In this document: positions 1-6,334 of the stretch, in pieces | How the letters are laid out: each line of letters begins with the position of its first letter | Numbering within the stretch: the first letter of the stretch is position 1 | Virus record (IMG/VR): IMGVR_UViG_3300022750_000024 | Span: 1 to 40,762 of that record | Direction: 5' to 3' (one strand) | Origin: a virus | DNA length: 40,762 bases | Position numbers and translations under genes: made by a program | The notes under the pieces: model-generated | Told to the model about the DNA's origin: nothing | Seen by the model: only the letters and a program-made list of their open reading frames with translations | The model's database searches: none

Positions 1-49
1 AGACTTGACCGACAGGCCGCGATGCAACAAAAGCCCCGCACCCCACGGC

Positions 50-126
50 GCGTCCTTAGCTCAGTTGGTTAGAGCATCTGACTTTTAATCAGAGGGTCCT
101 CGGTTCGAGCCCGAGAGGACGTACCA
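50..126 (+). tRNA. tRNA-Lys (anticodon TTT), prophage integration site
   Basis: A 77-nt cloverleaf can be folded. The acceptor 5' strand is GCGTCCT (50-56) and pairs with AGGACGT near the 3' end, with a closing G-U. The D-arm begins GCTCAGTTGG, the anticodon arm is CTGACTTTTAATCAG with anticodon TTT, the T-arm has GGTTCGAGCC, and CCA is encoded (124-126). The 3' part from position 81 is repeated exactly at the far end of the prophage. The tRNA stays intact because the phage attachment site supplies an identical 3' half. Confidence 0.96.
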
Positions 127-127
127 T
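81..127 (+). repeat. attL core: 47-bp direct repeat
   Basis: This stretch, from the anticodon loop of tRNA-Lys to one base past CCA, is identical to 40636-40682. The preceding bases differ (TG here, GC there) and so do the following bases (C here, T there), so 47 bp is the full extent. It is the core recombination site made when the element integrated into the tRNA 3' end. Confidence 0.95.
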
Positions 128-186
128 CTACCGCCTTGTTTTTTGGCTGTTTTCCCCCGGGGTCATCCGAACGCATCCAGAACGTT

Positions 187-217
187 GGTGACTTCCGCCA
201 AGTCACCAAGGTGACTT
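187..217. promoter_or_regulatory. Cluster of three GGTGACTT repeats near attL (candidate integrase arm sites)
   Basis: GGTGACTT occurs at 187-194 and 210-217, and its reverse complement AAGTCACC at 200-207. The first pair forms a perfect 8-bp inverted repeat with a 5-nt spacer; the second pair is almost touching (2-nt spacer). A fourth copy lies near attR at 40534-40541. Short repeats flanking both att cores are typical of arm-type sites bound by phage tyrosine integrases or excisionases. That role is inferred. Confidence 0.6.
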
Positions 218-316
218 TACACCTTCGCGGCTGTTGATGTTCTCTTTCCGTTCTTGCTTCTCGCCCTCGCCCGGCGCAAGACCCCGCGCGGGTCGGCGCC
301 TGTATCGAGATCATCC

Positions 317-670
317 ATGGGAGCGCGCAATCCCGACACCGTCAGCTTTCCGCCCATGGCGATGCAGGCCATCACCGTGGCCGAGATCCGCGCCATAGGC
401 TGGACCGTGCGCGCGACCTGCGGGCGCTGTCGCATCTCTCTTCACACCGACCTGAACCACATGGTGGCGATCGCCGGGCCGGACATGGTCCTGTGGGGCA
501 AGCATCCCCGGTGCAAGGTCTGGGCCTATGGCGACGACGAACGCTGCACCGGCCGGATCCTGTTCGAGGTCCGGTCGATCAAGGGAGGGTCATGGCGCGC
601 CATGCGCTGGACCGACGAGGTGCGCGCGGCGGTCGAGATGCGCAGCCAGTCCGGAAGCCAGGACCGCTAG
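317..670 (+). CDS. Small zinc-ribbon-like protein, unknown function
   Basis: Protein of 117 aa if it starts at ATG 317; later in-frame ATGs at 356 and 362 are possible, and no strong Shine-Dalgarno decides between them. The body has a CGRC pair followed by two more cysteines (in KVWAYG and ERCTGRI contexts), a layout suggesting a four-cysteine zinc ribbon, and a basic, aromatic C-terminal half. It is the only plus-strand gene at this end and runs convergently towards the late operon. It lies just inside attL, a usual place for accessory cargo. No family is recognised with certainty. Confidence 0.6.
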   Translation: MGARNPDTVSFPPMAMQAITVAEIRAIGWTVRATCGRCRISLHTDLNHMVAIAGPDMVLWGKHPRCKVWAYGDDERCTGRILFEVRSIKGGSWRAMRWTDEVRAAVEMRSQSGSQDR

Positions 671-699
671 GCCCCTCCGATGATGTAGGGGCGGAGGGG
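671..699. terminator. Candidate bidirectional terminator hairpin
   Basis: Between two convergent stop codons (670 and 700). CCCCTCCG (672-679) pairs perfectly with CGGAGGGG (692-699), and GCCCCT (671-676) can alternatively pair with AGGGGC (687-692). There is no T-tract, so intrinsic termination is only suggested by position and stem strength. Confidence 0.4.
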
Positions 700-1044
700 T
701 CAGTATCCGCGCAGTTTTATCGGCGCGACCTTCGGGCCTCGGAGCCAGAGAGACCACGACGACCGACCGTTAAGCAGGGAATGGATGCGGTGTTCCAGAT
801 GCGGCGCGACGATGCCGAACCGCCCCGGCCGCCAGTCGATGACACGGCCGTCGCTCAGTTCTTCGCGATAGCCGCCCCAAAGGATCAGGCGGACGGCCCA
901 CGCCGGGTGGTTGTGGTAGCAGCCTAGATCATCAGCACGAACGAACTTGTGGACCTGAACGACGCAGCCGAGGAACGTCGCCAGCCGCTTAATCAAAAGG
1001 GCTGGGCGACCGTCGAACGACCCGCGCCATTCGGTCCAAGTCAC
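700..1044 (-). CDS. Cupin-like phage protein
   Basis: Protein of 114 aa starting at a GTG located 2 nt after the preceding stop (1047-1049). The middle holds HNHPAW followed by a glycine-rich turn (ILWGGYREE), then a PGRF turn, PHLEHRI and finally LWLRGP. This fits a small group of phage cupin-fold proteins with histidines on a beta-barrel (H-x-HP ... H-x-H). The histidines could bind a metal, but no substrate can be named. It is the last gene of the leftward late operon and is followed by a hairpin. The role in infection is unknown. Confidence 0.72.
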   Translation of the reverse strand: MTWTEWRGSFDGRPALLIKRLATFLGCVVQVHKFVRADDLGCYHNHPAWAVRLILWGGYREELSDGRVIDWRPGRFGIVAPHLEHRIHSLLNGRSSWSLWLRGPKVAPIKLRGY

Positions 1045-1046
1045 GG

Positions 1047-1325
1047 CTAAGCCGGTTCGTAAGTCGCGGCGAAGATGTCGCCCTTGCACGGATAGATCTC
1101 GCCCTTCACGCCGGTGATCAGCATGTCGCCACGGTCGAACCGCATCGTACCTTCGAGCGTAGGGATCAGATAGCAGTCGTCGTTTTCGTGCGTCACCGGA
1201 TGGCCGCCGTATTCGAACGACCATGGCATGCCGTTGTGCTGGGCCGCGCCCGAAAGGCGGCCATGTTCGGCCAGCTCGTCAAAGGTGATCGCGGTGATGA
1301 CGACGGGTTTCTTGCGGTAGAGCAT
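1047..1325 (-). CDS. Conserved phage protein with YRKKPVVI N-terminus
   Basis: Protein of 92 aa. It starts MLYRKKPVVITAITF and ends with the pattern GDMLITGVKGEIYPCKGDIFAATYEP. Both ends are hallmarks of a small protein seen in many tailed phages and prophages, for which I know no function. A Shine-Dalgarno (GGAGAAG) precedes ATG 1325. It lies in the small-gene tail of the late operon, 2 nt before the cupin-like gene. Confidence 0.8.
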   Translation of the reverse strand: MLYRKKPVVITAITFDELAEHGRLSGAAQHNGMPWSFEYGGHPVTHENDDCYLIPTLEGTMRFDRGDMLITGVKGEIYPCKGDIFAATYEPA

Positions 1326-1376
1326 GGGTCTTCTCCAAGGTTTGAGGGGGAATCGATCGATTTAGGGGCGCTGGGG

Positions 1377-1508
1377 TCAGGCCGGCCGGCGGATTGCGTC
1401 CACGAGAGAGGACCCGGCGTTGACGACGGCGCCCGCACCGAAGACCGCGCACAGGACGAAGACGGAAAGCGGGGGCTCAAGGAGCCGCTGCCAGAGCCAG
1501 CTGCTCAC
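1377..1508 (-). CDS. Small single-span membrane protein
   Basis: A 43-aa reading frame starting at a GTG that overlaps the upstream stop as GTGA (1505-1508), a typical coupling junction. Residues about 13-30 are hydrophobic (LSVFVLCAVFGAGAVV), flanked by an amphipathic start and a basic end (RRPA). One transmembrane helix is predicted. The position within the late end of the operon allows a role as an accessory holin or antiholin, but this is only suggested by size and topology. Confidence 0.55.
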   Translation of the reverse strand: MSSWLWQRLLEPPLSVFVLCAVFGAGAVVNAGSSLVDAIRRPA

Positions 1509-1735
1509 ACGTCCTCATTGCCGCCAAAGGGCGCGATCAACTCGTTGACGGTGAAATAGGTCTCGTTGGCGATGGCGGCGATGCGGGCATCGTTCGACAT
1601 GATCGTTGGCGCCGCGAAGAAGGCGATCCGATCTTGCGGGTCCAGGATCGCGGCGAAGATGGCGCTCTCTTGCCCGGCGCTCCCGAGCATCGACACCAGA
1701 CCAAGGGTGGGGATTTCGGCGATGATCTGGGTCAC
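1505..1735 (-). CDS. Hypothetical small late protein
   Basis: Protein of 76 aa with a GTG start at 1735 immediately after the TAA stop (1736-1738) of the tail-fibre-like gene. It has hydrophobic and acidic residues and no recognisable domain. The mid-part, DPQDRIAFFAAP, and the ending YFTVNELIAPFGGNEDV look folded rather than low-complexity. The GTGA overlap with the next small gene supports expression as part of the operon. Function unknown; it may accompany the putative receptor-binding protein encoded just upstream. Confidence 0.65.
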   Translation of the reverse strand: MTQIIAEIPTLGLVSMLGSAGQESAIFAAILDPQDRIAFFAAPTIMSNDARIAAIANETYFTVNELIAPFGGNEDV

Positions 1736-2590
1736 TTAGGCCACCTTGAAGATGGGGATCGCGCAAGAGTTCGCGCCTACCCGTGTGAATGTTTGCCCCG
1801 TGAGGTCGGGCCATGTTCCGAAGGTTTGGGCGCCCAGCGACATGACCAGCGCGGCCGTGGTGGCGGCGCCCGTGATGTCCGTCAGGTTGGGACTGCCAAC
1901 AAGAAACCCGGCGACGACCTGGGCGGCCGCGTAGGCCTGGCACACGACCGTCGAGTTATCTGCGTTCGCAGCCAGCCAGTACACGCCCGCCTCCAGCGTC
2001 GCGTTCGCCAGAAGAGGCAGAGTGAACGGCCCAGTGGCGGCGGTCGACTGGCTGGCTGTCGTCGCGAGCGCTGGGCCTGTCGGCGTGCCGGTCAGCGGGT
2101 TGTTCGCATAGATAGCGAGCTGCAGGTTGCCCGCCGCCGCAGCCGTGGTGATCCGCGCGGCAAGCTGGCTGATCGTCACGCGACTTTTCAGAACGAACGG
2201 GATCGAGCGAATGGCGTTGGCGGCCAAAGCGGATCCCGCCGCGAGCGACATGCCGATATTGCCGTGATACCAGTTGCCGGAGATGTAGCCGGGATGGTCG
2301 GCAAGGTCTTCCTTGACCCACACCGCACCGCCCGGAGTGACTACGCGGGCGGTCCACATCTCGGCGGTCACAGTGTTCAGCCATCGCGATCCGACTGCAT
2401 AACCCGCGGCGGAATCGTCCGCCGCCGTCGGAGCGGCCGTGGCCGTCAGGTTGCCCTTCACCGTTCCGAGGAACGTCTTGATGGCCTCGGGCGTCGTCTT
2501 CTTTGTCACGCCGCCCTGCACGACGGGGAAGGCCTCTGTGCCTGATAGGGCGGCCGCCGCAGTAAGGGCTGAAATCTTGGTGTCGGCCAT
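1736..2590 (-). CDS. Tail-fibre-like / putative receptor-binding structural protein
   Basis: Protein of 284 aa. It opens with MADTKISALTAAAALSGTE and VVQGGVTKKTT, a start shared by many phage fibre and spike proteins, where it forms the attachment region. The rest is rich in Ala, Thr, Gly and Ser with alternating hydrophobic residues, as in beta-rich tip domains. It lies downstream of the lysis genes, away from the main tailspike at 6322-8184. It could be a second receptor-binding protein or a head decoration fibre. The family role is inferred from the N-terminal signature only. Confidence 0.7.
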   Translation of the reverse strand: MADTKISALTAAAALSGTEAFPVVQGGVTKKTTPEAIKTFLGTVKGNLTATAAPTAADDSAAGYAVGSRWLNTVTAEMWTARVVTPGGAVWVKEDLADHPGYISGNWYHGNIGMSLAAGSALAANAIRSIPFVLKSRVTISQLAARITTAAAAGNLQLAIYANNPLTGTPTGPALATTASQSTAATGPFTLPLLANATLEAGVYWLAANADNSTVVCQAYAAAQVVAGFLVGSPNLTDITGAATTAALVMSLGAQTFGTWPDLTGQTFTRVGANSCAIPIFKVA

Positions 2591-2594
2591 AGGT

Positions 2595-2759
2595 CTATTC
2601 CATCAGCAGTTTGTCGCCGCTTTCCAGCAGCAGGATGTCCCCCGTTTCGAGCAGCACAGAGCCGCCCGGATCAGGCGGCGGCCCCCCACCGCCCGTGGAA
2701 GGGGCGGACGTGCCGGGCCGGCCGACACCGCGACCGACGTTGCCGACGCCCAGCTGCAT
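2595..2759 (-). CDS. Small protein with Gly/Pro linker and acidic-hydrophobic repeat
   Basis: Protein of 54 aa whose ATG (2757-2759) overlaps the upstream TGA as TGATG, so it is translationally coupled. A Gly/Pro-rich linker (STGGGGPPPDPGG) is followed by the near-repeat LETGDILLLESGDKLLME. This end pattern is common in small phage proteins next to head-decoration or fibre genes. No function is known to me. It sits between the 101-aa virion-like protein and the fibre-like gene. Confidence 0.6.
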   Translation of the reverse strand: MQLGVGNVGRGVGRPGTSAPSTGGGGPPPDPGGSVLLETGDILLLESGDKLLME

Positions 2760-3064
2760 CAGGCGACCGGCAGGATGTACAGCGCGCCGGCGCCCGTGGA
2801 CTGGATAACCGCGACCTTGTCGCCCGGGGTCATTTGCAGGTGGAAGCTTTCCCCGGCTTCCAGCGGTATCGAGCCGGCCGCGTCGGCCGCCGTAGGGTTG
2901 GCGCCCACCGCGACGAAGCACCGGGCGCTGGGGCGCAGCATGACCTCGACGGCGTCGATCGCCGCGCTCGGGGCCGAGGCCCCGGCGAACGCGACCTTCT
3001 GGGCGATCGACCAGTCATAGGCGCGGGTCGAGGATTTCGACTTGTCATAGCGGGCGGCGGGCAT
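2759..3064 (-). CDS. Small virion-like protein
   Basis: Protein of 101 aa; ATG 3064 follows the o-spanin stop by 3 nt. The sequence reads like one small beta domain: IDAVEVMLRPSARCFVAVG, then IPLEAGESFHLQMTPGDKVAVIQ, then GALYILPV. Similar small beta proteins in phages often decorate heads or tails, but this is a resemblance of pattern only. Coupled to the 54-aa gene downstream. Confidence 0.65.
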   Translation of the reverse strand: MPAARYDKSKSSTRAYDWSIAQKVAFAGASAPSAAIDAVEVMLRPSARCFVAVGANPTAADAAGSIPLEAGESFHLQMTPGDKVAVIQSTGAGALYILPVA

Positions 3065-3067
3065 GGG

Positions 3068-3385
3068 TCAGGATCCTTCGCAGGGCGTGCCCGTCGACCA
3101 GGCGATAAGGCGGTTCAGTTGGTTGGCGATGTCGCCCCGGCTCTTGGCCAGCCGCTGGATCCCGGCGCGCCAGGCGGGCGGGATCACGGCGCCGCCCTCG
3201 CGGGGCAGGCCGTCGACGGCGACGGGACAGCGGGTCAGTTCGGCCGGCGGCGTCTCGCGCACCGTCCGCACAACCACGACCGGCTCGGGAACCGGGGTCG
3301 CGACGGGATCGCTAGCGCAACCCGCCAAGGTCGTTGACAGCAGCAGCCCAGCCAGGGCCGACGCGATCGTTCTCGACTGCCGCAT
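3068..3385 (-). CDS. Rz1-like outer-membrane spanin lipoprotein
   Basis: Protein of 105 aa. A basic start and hydrophobic stretch end in the lipobox LAGC, with Cys at about residue 23, so the mature protein should be a lipoprotein in the outer membrane. Pro- and Val-rich sequence follows (TPVPEPVVVVRT), as expected for an o-spanin. Its first 74 nt overlap the end of the i-spanin gene in another frame, the classic Rz/Rz1 arrangement. With the i-spanin it would fuse inner and outer membranes at the last step of lysis. Confidence 0.85.
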   Translation of the reverse strand: MRQSRTIASALAGLLLSTTLAGCASDPVATPVPEPVVVVRTVRETPPAELTRCPVAVDGLPREGGAVIPPAWRAGIQRLAKSRGDIANQLNRLIAWSTGTPCEGS

Positions 3386-3782
3386 CGGCCGCCTCCATTC
3401 GTTTCAGGGTGTCGTTGGTTCGTGCGGCCATGGCGGCCGCCAGGGCGGCGTCGGTGGCCTGTTTGCCCTCGCGGGCTTCCATGGCGCTGACGGCTTCAGA
3501 GAGGCTGCCTTCGACCGTCTGGGCGCGGAACAGGGCCAGATCGGCGACCCGGTCCAGACAGGCCACGCCCCAGTCGCCGCGCCTGGCGACAACGAAGGGT
3601 TCGGCAGGGGTCGTTCCGGCCGTGGCGGCGCAGATCTTCTCGGCGCGGGTCAGCAGGTCGCGCTCGCGATGCGCGGTCAGCTGGGCCTGGACATACCAGC
3701 TCGCCGCCGCGATCAGCACGACCGCGAAGGTCAGCACTTTTCGCCCGGCCTTGAGGGTGGCGAGGATCGCGGCGACGGTCAT
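3312..3782 (-). CDS. Rz-like inner-membrane spanin
   Basis: Protein of 156 aa from ATG 3782; a start 10 codons upstream is possible but would overlap the preceding gene. One N-terminal transmembrane segment (VLTFAVVLIAAASWYVQAQL) is followed by a periplasmic Ala/Glu/Arg-rich helical region suited to a coiled coil. The o-spanin gene overlaps its 3' end. The position after endolysin and holin completes a Gram-negative lysis cassette. Called on topology and context, since i-spanins share little sequence. Confidence 0.8.
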   Translation of the reverse strand: MTVAAILATLKAGRKVLTFAVVLIAAASWYVQAQLTAHRERDLLTRAEKICAATAGTTPAEPFVVARRGDWGVACLDRVADLALFRAQTVEGSLSEAVSAMEAREGKQATDAALAAAMAARTNDTLKRMEAADAAVENDRVGPGWAAAVNDLGGLR

Positions 3783-3786
3783 GGTT

Positions 3787-4227
3787 CTAAACCGCCTGCG
3801 CCAGGCGCTCACGAAGGGCGTAGCCCTCGAAGCCCCAGAGTTTGCGGATGGCCTGTTCGCGCGCGAACTTCTTGCCCAGTTCCTGATTGAAGTTCTCCGG
3901 CGAGGCGCACGCGCTTTCGCCAGTGACGGTGAAGCCAGTCTTGGTCGTGAGAACGCAGACCGTCAGGACGTCATCGAACACATGGTATTGCTCGCGGTCG
4001 ACCTTGCCTTCCACGTCGTCGAGGGTGACACGCAGGGCGACGGCGACCTTGGCGGCCTCGTCGTCGGATACTCTCAAAGCATCTGTCATTGAGGTAGCTC
4101 CTTCTTGAGTGCCGGAAGAGACGTCCGGCTCGCCACATCCGAGGCAGAAGCAAACCCCGGTTTGTTCGTTGAGGGCCCAAGAGCAGGTGCAGCAGGGCGA
4201 GAACTTGGAGAAGCTGGGGCCGCTCAC
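3787..4227 (-). CDS. N4 gp49 / Sf6 gp66 family protein, possibly with a zinc-ribbon N-terminus
   Basis: The C-terminal 100 aa (from ATG 4089) match the phage gp49/gp66 family: an acidic start, TVCVLTTKTGFTVTGESA, then CASPENFNQELGKKFAREQA and IRKLWGFEGYALRERL. The frame stays open upstream to a GTG at 4227 that overlaps the endolysin stop as GTGA. It adds 46 residues with cysteines in CCTC and CFCLGCGEPD patterns, which look like a zinc ribbon with GC3-rich codons. A good Shine-Dalgarno (AAGGAG) in front of ATG 4089 means both a long and a short product are possible. Biochemical role unknown. Confidence 0.75.
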   Translation of the reverse strand: MSGPSFSKFSPCCTCSWALNEQTGVCFCLGCGEPDVSSGTQEGATSMTDALRVSDDEAAKVAVALRVTLDDVEGKVDREQYHVFDDVLTVCVLTTKTGFTVTGESACASPENFNQELGKKFAREQAIRKLWGFEGYALRERLAQAV

Positions 4228-4604
4228 GAGTACACCTTCCGGTCCAGCTCGAAGTGTGGGCCGTCCTTCAGCGTCTTCCAGTCGCCGCCCCAGACGATGG
4301 GCGTCGACAGCTCCAGCGCGGCCTGTTTGATCGCTCCGGCGATGCGCGGATACAGCGGCCAATCCCAGCGGACCTGACCGCCCACCAGGGCGGCTACGTC
4401 AACGGCGTGGCCGGTCAGATGCCGACTGTTCATCGTCTGCGTCGCCTTGGCGGCGAACAGCTGCTTTTGCCGCTCGACGGTGCGCAGGCCCTCGGTGACG
4501 CGGAAATCCACAGGCGTGGTCAGGATCGCCCGTTCGATCACGGCGACCAGCGCCGGATGAACGCCCACCAGCTTGGCGCGCGACGCCTTCGACAGGTTCG
4601 GCAT
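4224..4604 (-). CDS. Endolysin, M15-type D-Ala-D-Ala carboxypeptidase-like
   Basis: Protein of 126 aa. The M15 zinc signature is clear: SRHLTGHAVDV (His62, Asp69 as ligands) and DGPHFEL (His117), with an earlier GLRTVERQ segment typical of phage L-alanyl-D-glutamate or D-Ala-D-Ala peptidases. It should cut the peptide stems of peptidoglycan. There is no signal peptide, so release depends on the holin encoded just upstream; the start overlaps the holin stop as TGATG. The length matches single-domain phage endolysins. Confidence 0.93.
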   Translation of the reverse strand: MPNLSKASRAKLVGVHPALVAVIERAILTTPVDFRVTEGLRTVERQKQLFAAKATQTMNSRHLTGHAVDVAALVGGQVRWDWPLYPRIAGAIKQAALELSTPIVWGGDWKTLKDGPHFELDRKVYS

Positions 4605-5014
4605 CAGCCTTCTCCTTCGGTTGTCGGGGGAACAGGATCGGCCTTGGCCGCGCCGATGCGGGCGGCCCAGCCCTGCATCAGCTGACGCCACACGGCGCCG
4701 GTGTCCTTGATCGCGGATGCGCCGGCCTCGATCGCGGCCTTCTGCCAGGCGTGCAGGGCCTCGAAGGCCAGGAAGGCGACGAAGAAGCCGATCACGTCGC
4801 CGACTGCGTCGGGCCAGTCGGTCAGGGCCAGAAGCGCGCCGCTGACGAAGTGGAAGACGATCACGCCCACGGTCCACTGGACGAAACGCTGACGCATCCC
4901 CAGGCCGGGGCGGATGAACTGCCCTACCAGCGCGCCCAGCACGCCCGGCACGAACGGCTCGACCGCGTGGCGCGTCATGTCCCACAGATGCAGAAAGGTC
5001 GTCTTCCAGGCCAT
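4604..5014 (-). CDS. Holin-like membrane protein
   Basis: Protein of 136 aa. Hydrophobic segments lie at about residues 20-33 (VPGVLGALVGQFI), 46-64 (WTVGVIVFHFVSGALLALT) and 71-86 (VGDVIGFFVAFLAFEA), followed by a polar helical tail ending in acidic residues. Being first in the lysis operon and overlapping the endolysin start makes a holin the best call. It would form pores in the inner membrane that release the endolysin. A copy of the late box ends 20 nt upstream of its ATG, giving the lysis cassette its own leader. Confidence 0.8.
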   Translation of the reverse strand: MAWKTTFLHLWDMTRHAVEPFVPGVLGALVGQFIRPGLGMRQRFVQWTVGVIVFHFVSGALLALTDWPDAVGDVIGFFVAFLAFEALHAWQKAAIEAGASAIKDTGAVWRQLMQGWAARIGAAKADPVPPTTEGEG

Positions 5015-5034
5015 GCCCCACCATGACCGGCGTT

Positions 5035-5051
5035 CGGCAGGGGGTGGACGG
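5035..5051 (-). promoter_or_regulatory. Late box copy F, upstream of the lysis cassette
   Basis: Matches the 17-nt box CCGTCCACCCCCCGTTT at 13/17 (the CCGTCCACCCCC part is intact). Twenty nt separate it from the holin ATG. This copy lies in a divergent intergenic region with no upstream gene stop on the same strand, so its spacing is tied to the downstream start codon and not to the gene behind it. Confidence 0.6.
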
Positions 5052-5114
5052 GGAAGCGTTCGCGGACCTAGACTCCTCCGGTCTTCGAGGAGACGACGTC
5101 AGGGAGGGCGGGCG

Positions 5115-5987
5115 ATGTCGGCAAGGATTGGCGTCAAGGCGGTCGAGGCAGAGGGGTTTCTGTTCGCCGTGTGCGGCGAGGAGACCGACCCTTATTTCCA
5201 GAACGCCCAGGAGTTCGCGCGAGAGAACCGCCTGATCCCGGCGGCGCTGAAGACGATGCGTCATGACGCGATCGTCGTCGACATCGGCGCCAATATCGGC
5301 GTCACCGTCAGCATGACGGCGGCCGCCCTGCCGCGTGCCCGCATCGTCGCCGTGGAGCCGTCACCCCGCGCACGGGTCTGCCTAGGCCGCACCGCCCTGC
5401 GCGCCGGGTTCGGCGAGCGCCTGACGATCGTCCAGGCCTGCATGGGCGCCGAGGGGGGCGAGGCCGGGTTCCATGAGGGGGCCAGCGCCTGCGCCAGCCA
5501 TGTTCAGCCCGGCGCGCCCATGGTCCCGATGACTACTCTGGACGCGACGTTCGACGCCCTGGCGCTTCCGCGCATCGACATGGTCAAGATCGACGTCGAG
5601 GGCTGGGAGATCGACGTCCTGCGGGGCGGCGCGCGGGCGCTGCTGGAAGGCGCTCCCCTAGTCATCGCCGAGATCAACACCTGGTCGCTGAACTGGAACC
5701 GTCGCCTGCCGCTCCGGGACATGATCGACTATCTTCGCCAGACGTTCGGCCTCGCCGCATGGGTCGAGGACGGCGAGCTGAGGATCGCCGAGAGCGACTT
5801 TGACTTCTACGCCCTGGCCTGGCGCATCGAACAGACCCGGGGCCTGGACGTCGTCTTTAGTCACGATCACGCCAAGGTCCGGGCCCTGGCGGCTCAGTTC
5901 ACCCAGTCGGGTGCGGGCGGCTCGGACGATAGCGCGGTCGCCGGGTTCGGCGCGTCGTCTGGCCAGCTCAGCAGAGCGGCTCTGTAA
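5115..5987 (+). CDS. FkbM-family SAM-dependent methyltransferase (moron)
   Basis: Protein of 290 aa from ATG 5115, preceded by GGGAGGGCGGG. SAM motif I is VDIGANIG (55-62), followed by VEPSP (80-84) and the family-typical KIDVEGWEIDVLRGG (158-172). FkbM enzymes O-methylate sugars or small molecules. In a prophage, such an enzyme could alter a surface glycan used as receptor. It lies between the tailspike and lysis genes on the strand opposite to the late operon, and its last 94 nt overlap the fibre-chaperone gene antisense. This looks like a lysogenic-conversion gene; the substrate is unknown. Confidence 0.88.
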   Translation: MSARIGVKAVEAEGFLFAVCGEETDPYFQNAQEFARENRLIPAALKTMRHDAIVVDIGANIGVTVSMTAAALPRARIVAVEPSPRARVCLGRTALRAGFGERLTIVQACMGAEGGEAGFHEGASACASHVQPGAPMVPMTTLDATFDALALPRIDMVKIDVEGWEIDVLRGGARALLEGAPLVIAEINTWSLNWNRRLPLRDMIDYLRQTFGLAAWVEDGELRIAESDFDFYALAWRIEQTRGLDVVFSHDHAKVRALAAQFTQSGAGGSDDSAVAGFGASSGQLSRAAL

Positions 5988-6334
5988 GCCAGAAGCTCGG
6001 ACTGTCGCTCAGGGCTCAGGTCGGCGAAACGAGGCGCGTTGGTCAGATAGGGGTCCACCCGCTGCGCCAGCAGTCGATCACGGACCCACCGTGGCCAGGG
6101 CAGGGGCCGGCCCATGATCGCGCCGCTCCAGTCTCCGGGCACGAAGGTTTCGCCGCGGGGCCCCATGTCGCCCGCGAAGCCGTGCACGATCGCGACGGCG
6201 ACATCGTTCGCCAGCAGCACGCCGTCGGCCCGCACGGGCTCAGGCGGAGACGGCTCGCTGGCGGCGGCCCTCAGGCGCTGTTCCATCTCGAGTATGCGAT
6301 CGAAGCGCATCTGACGGTTGGTTACGACAGCCAT
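5894..6334 (-). CDS. Probable tail-fibre/spike assembly chaperone
   Basis: Protein of 146 aa; ATG 6334 overlaps the tailspike stop by 13 nt. The N-terminal part has a helical RFDRILEMEQRLRAA segment. The C-terminal part reads LSPERQSELLAYRAALLSW and ends with a proline-rich PPAPDWVN. This ending (helix, Pro, Trp) is typical of tail-fibre assembly chaperones, which help fold the fibre encoded just upstream. The 3' end overlaps the FkbM gene on the other strand by 94 nt. Confidence 0.68.
   Translation of the reverse strand: MAVVTNRQMRFDRILEMEQRLRAAASEPSPPEPVRADGVLLANDVAVAIVHGFAGDMGPRGETFVPGDWSGAIMGRPLPWPRWVRDRLLAQRVDPYLTNAPRFADLSPERQSELLAYRAALLSWPDDAPNPATALSSEPPAPDWVN

Noticed and set aside
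128-186. Intrinsic terminator after the tRNA (T-run near 140)
   Set aside because: The T-run has no convincing hairpin in front of it.
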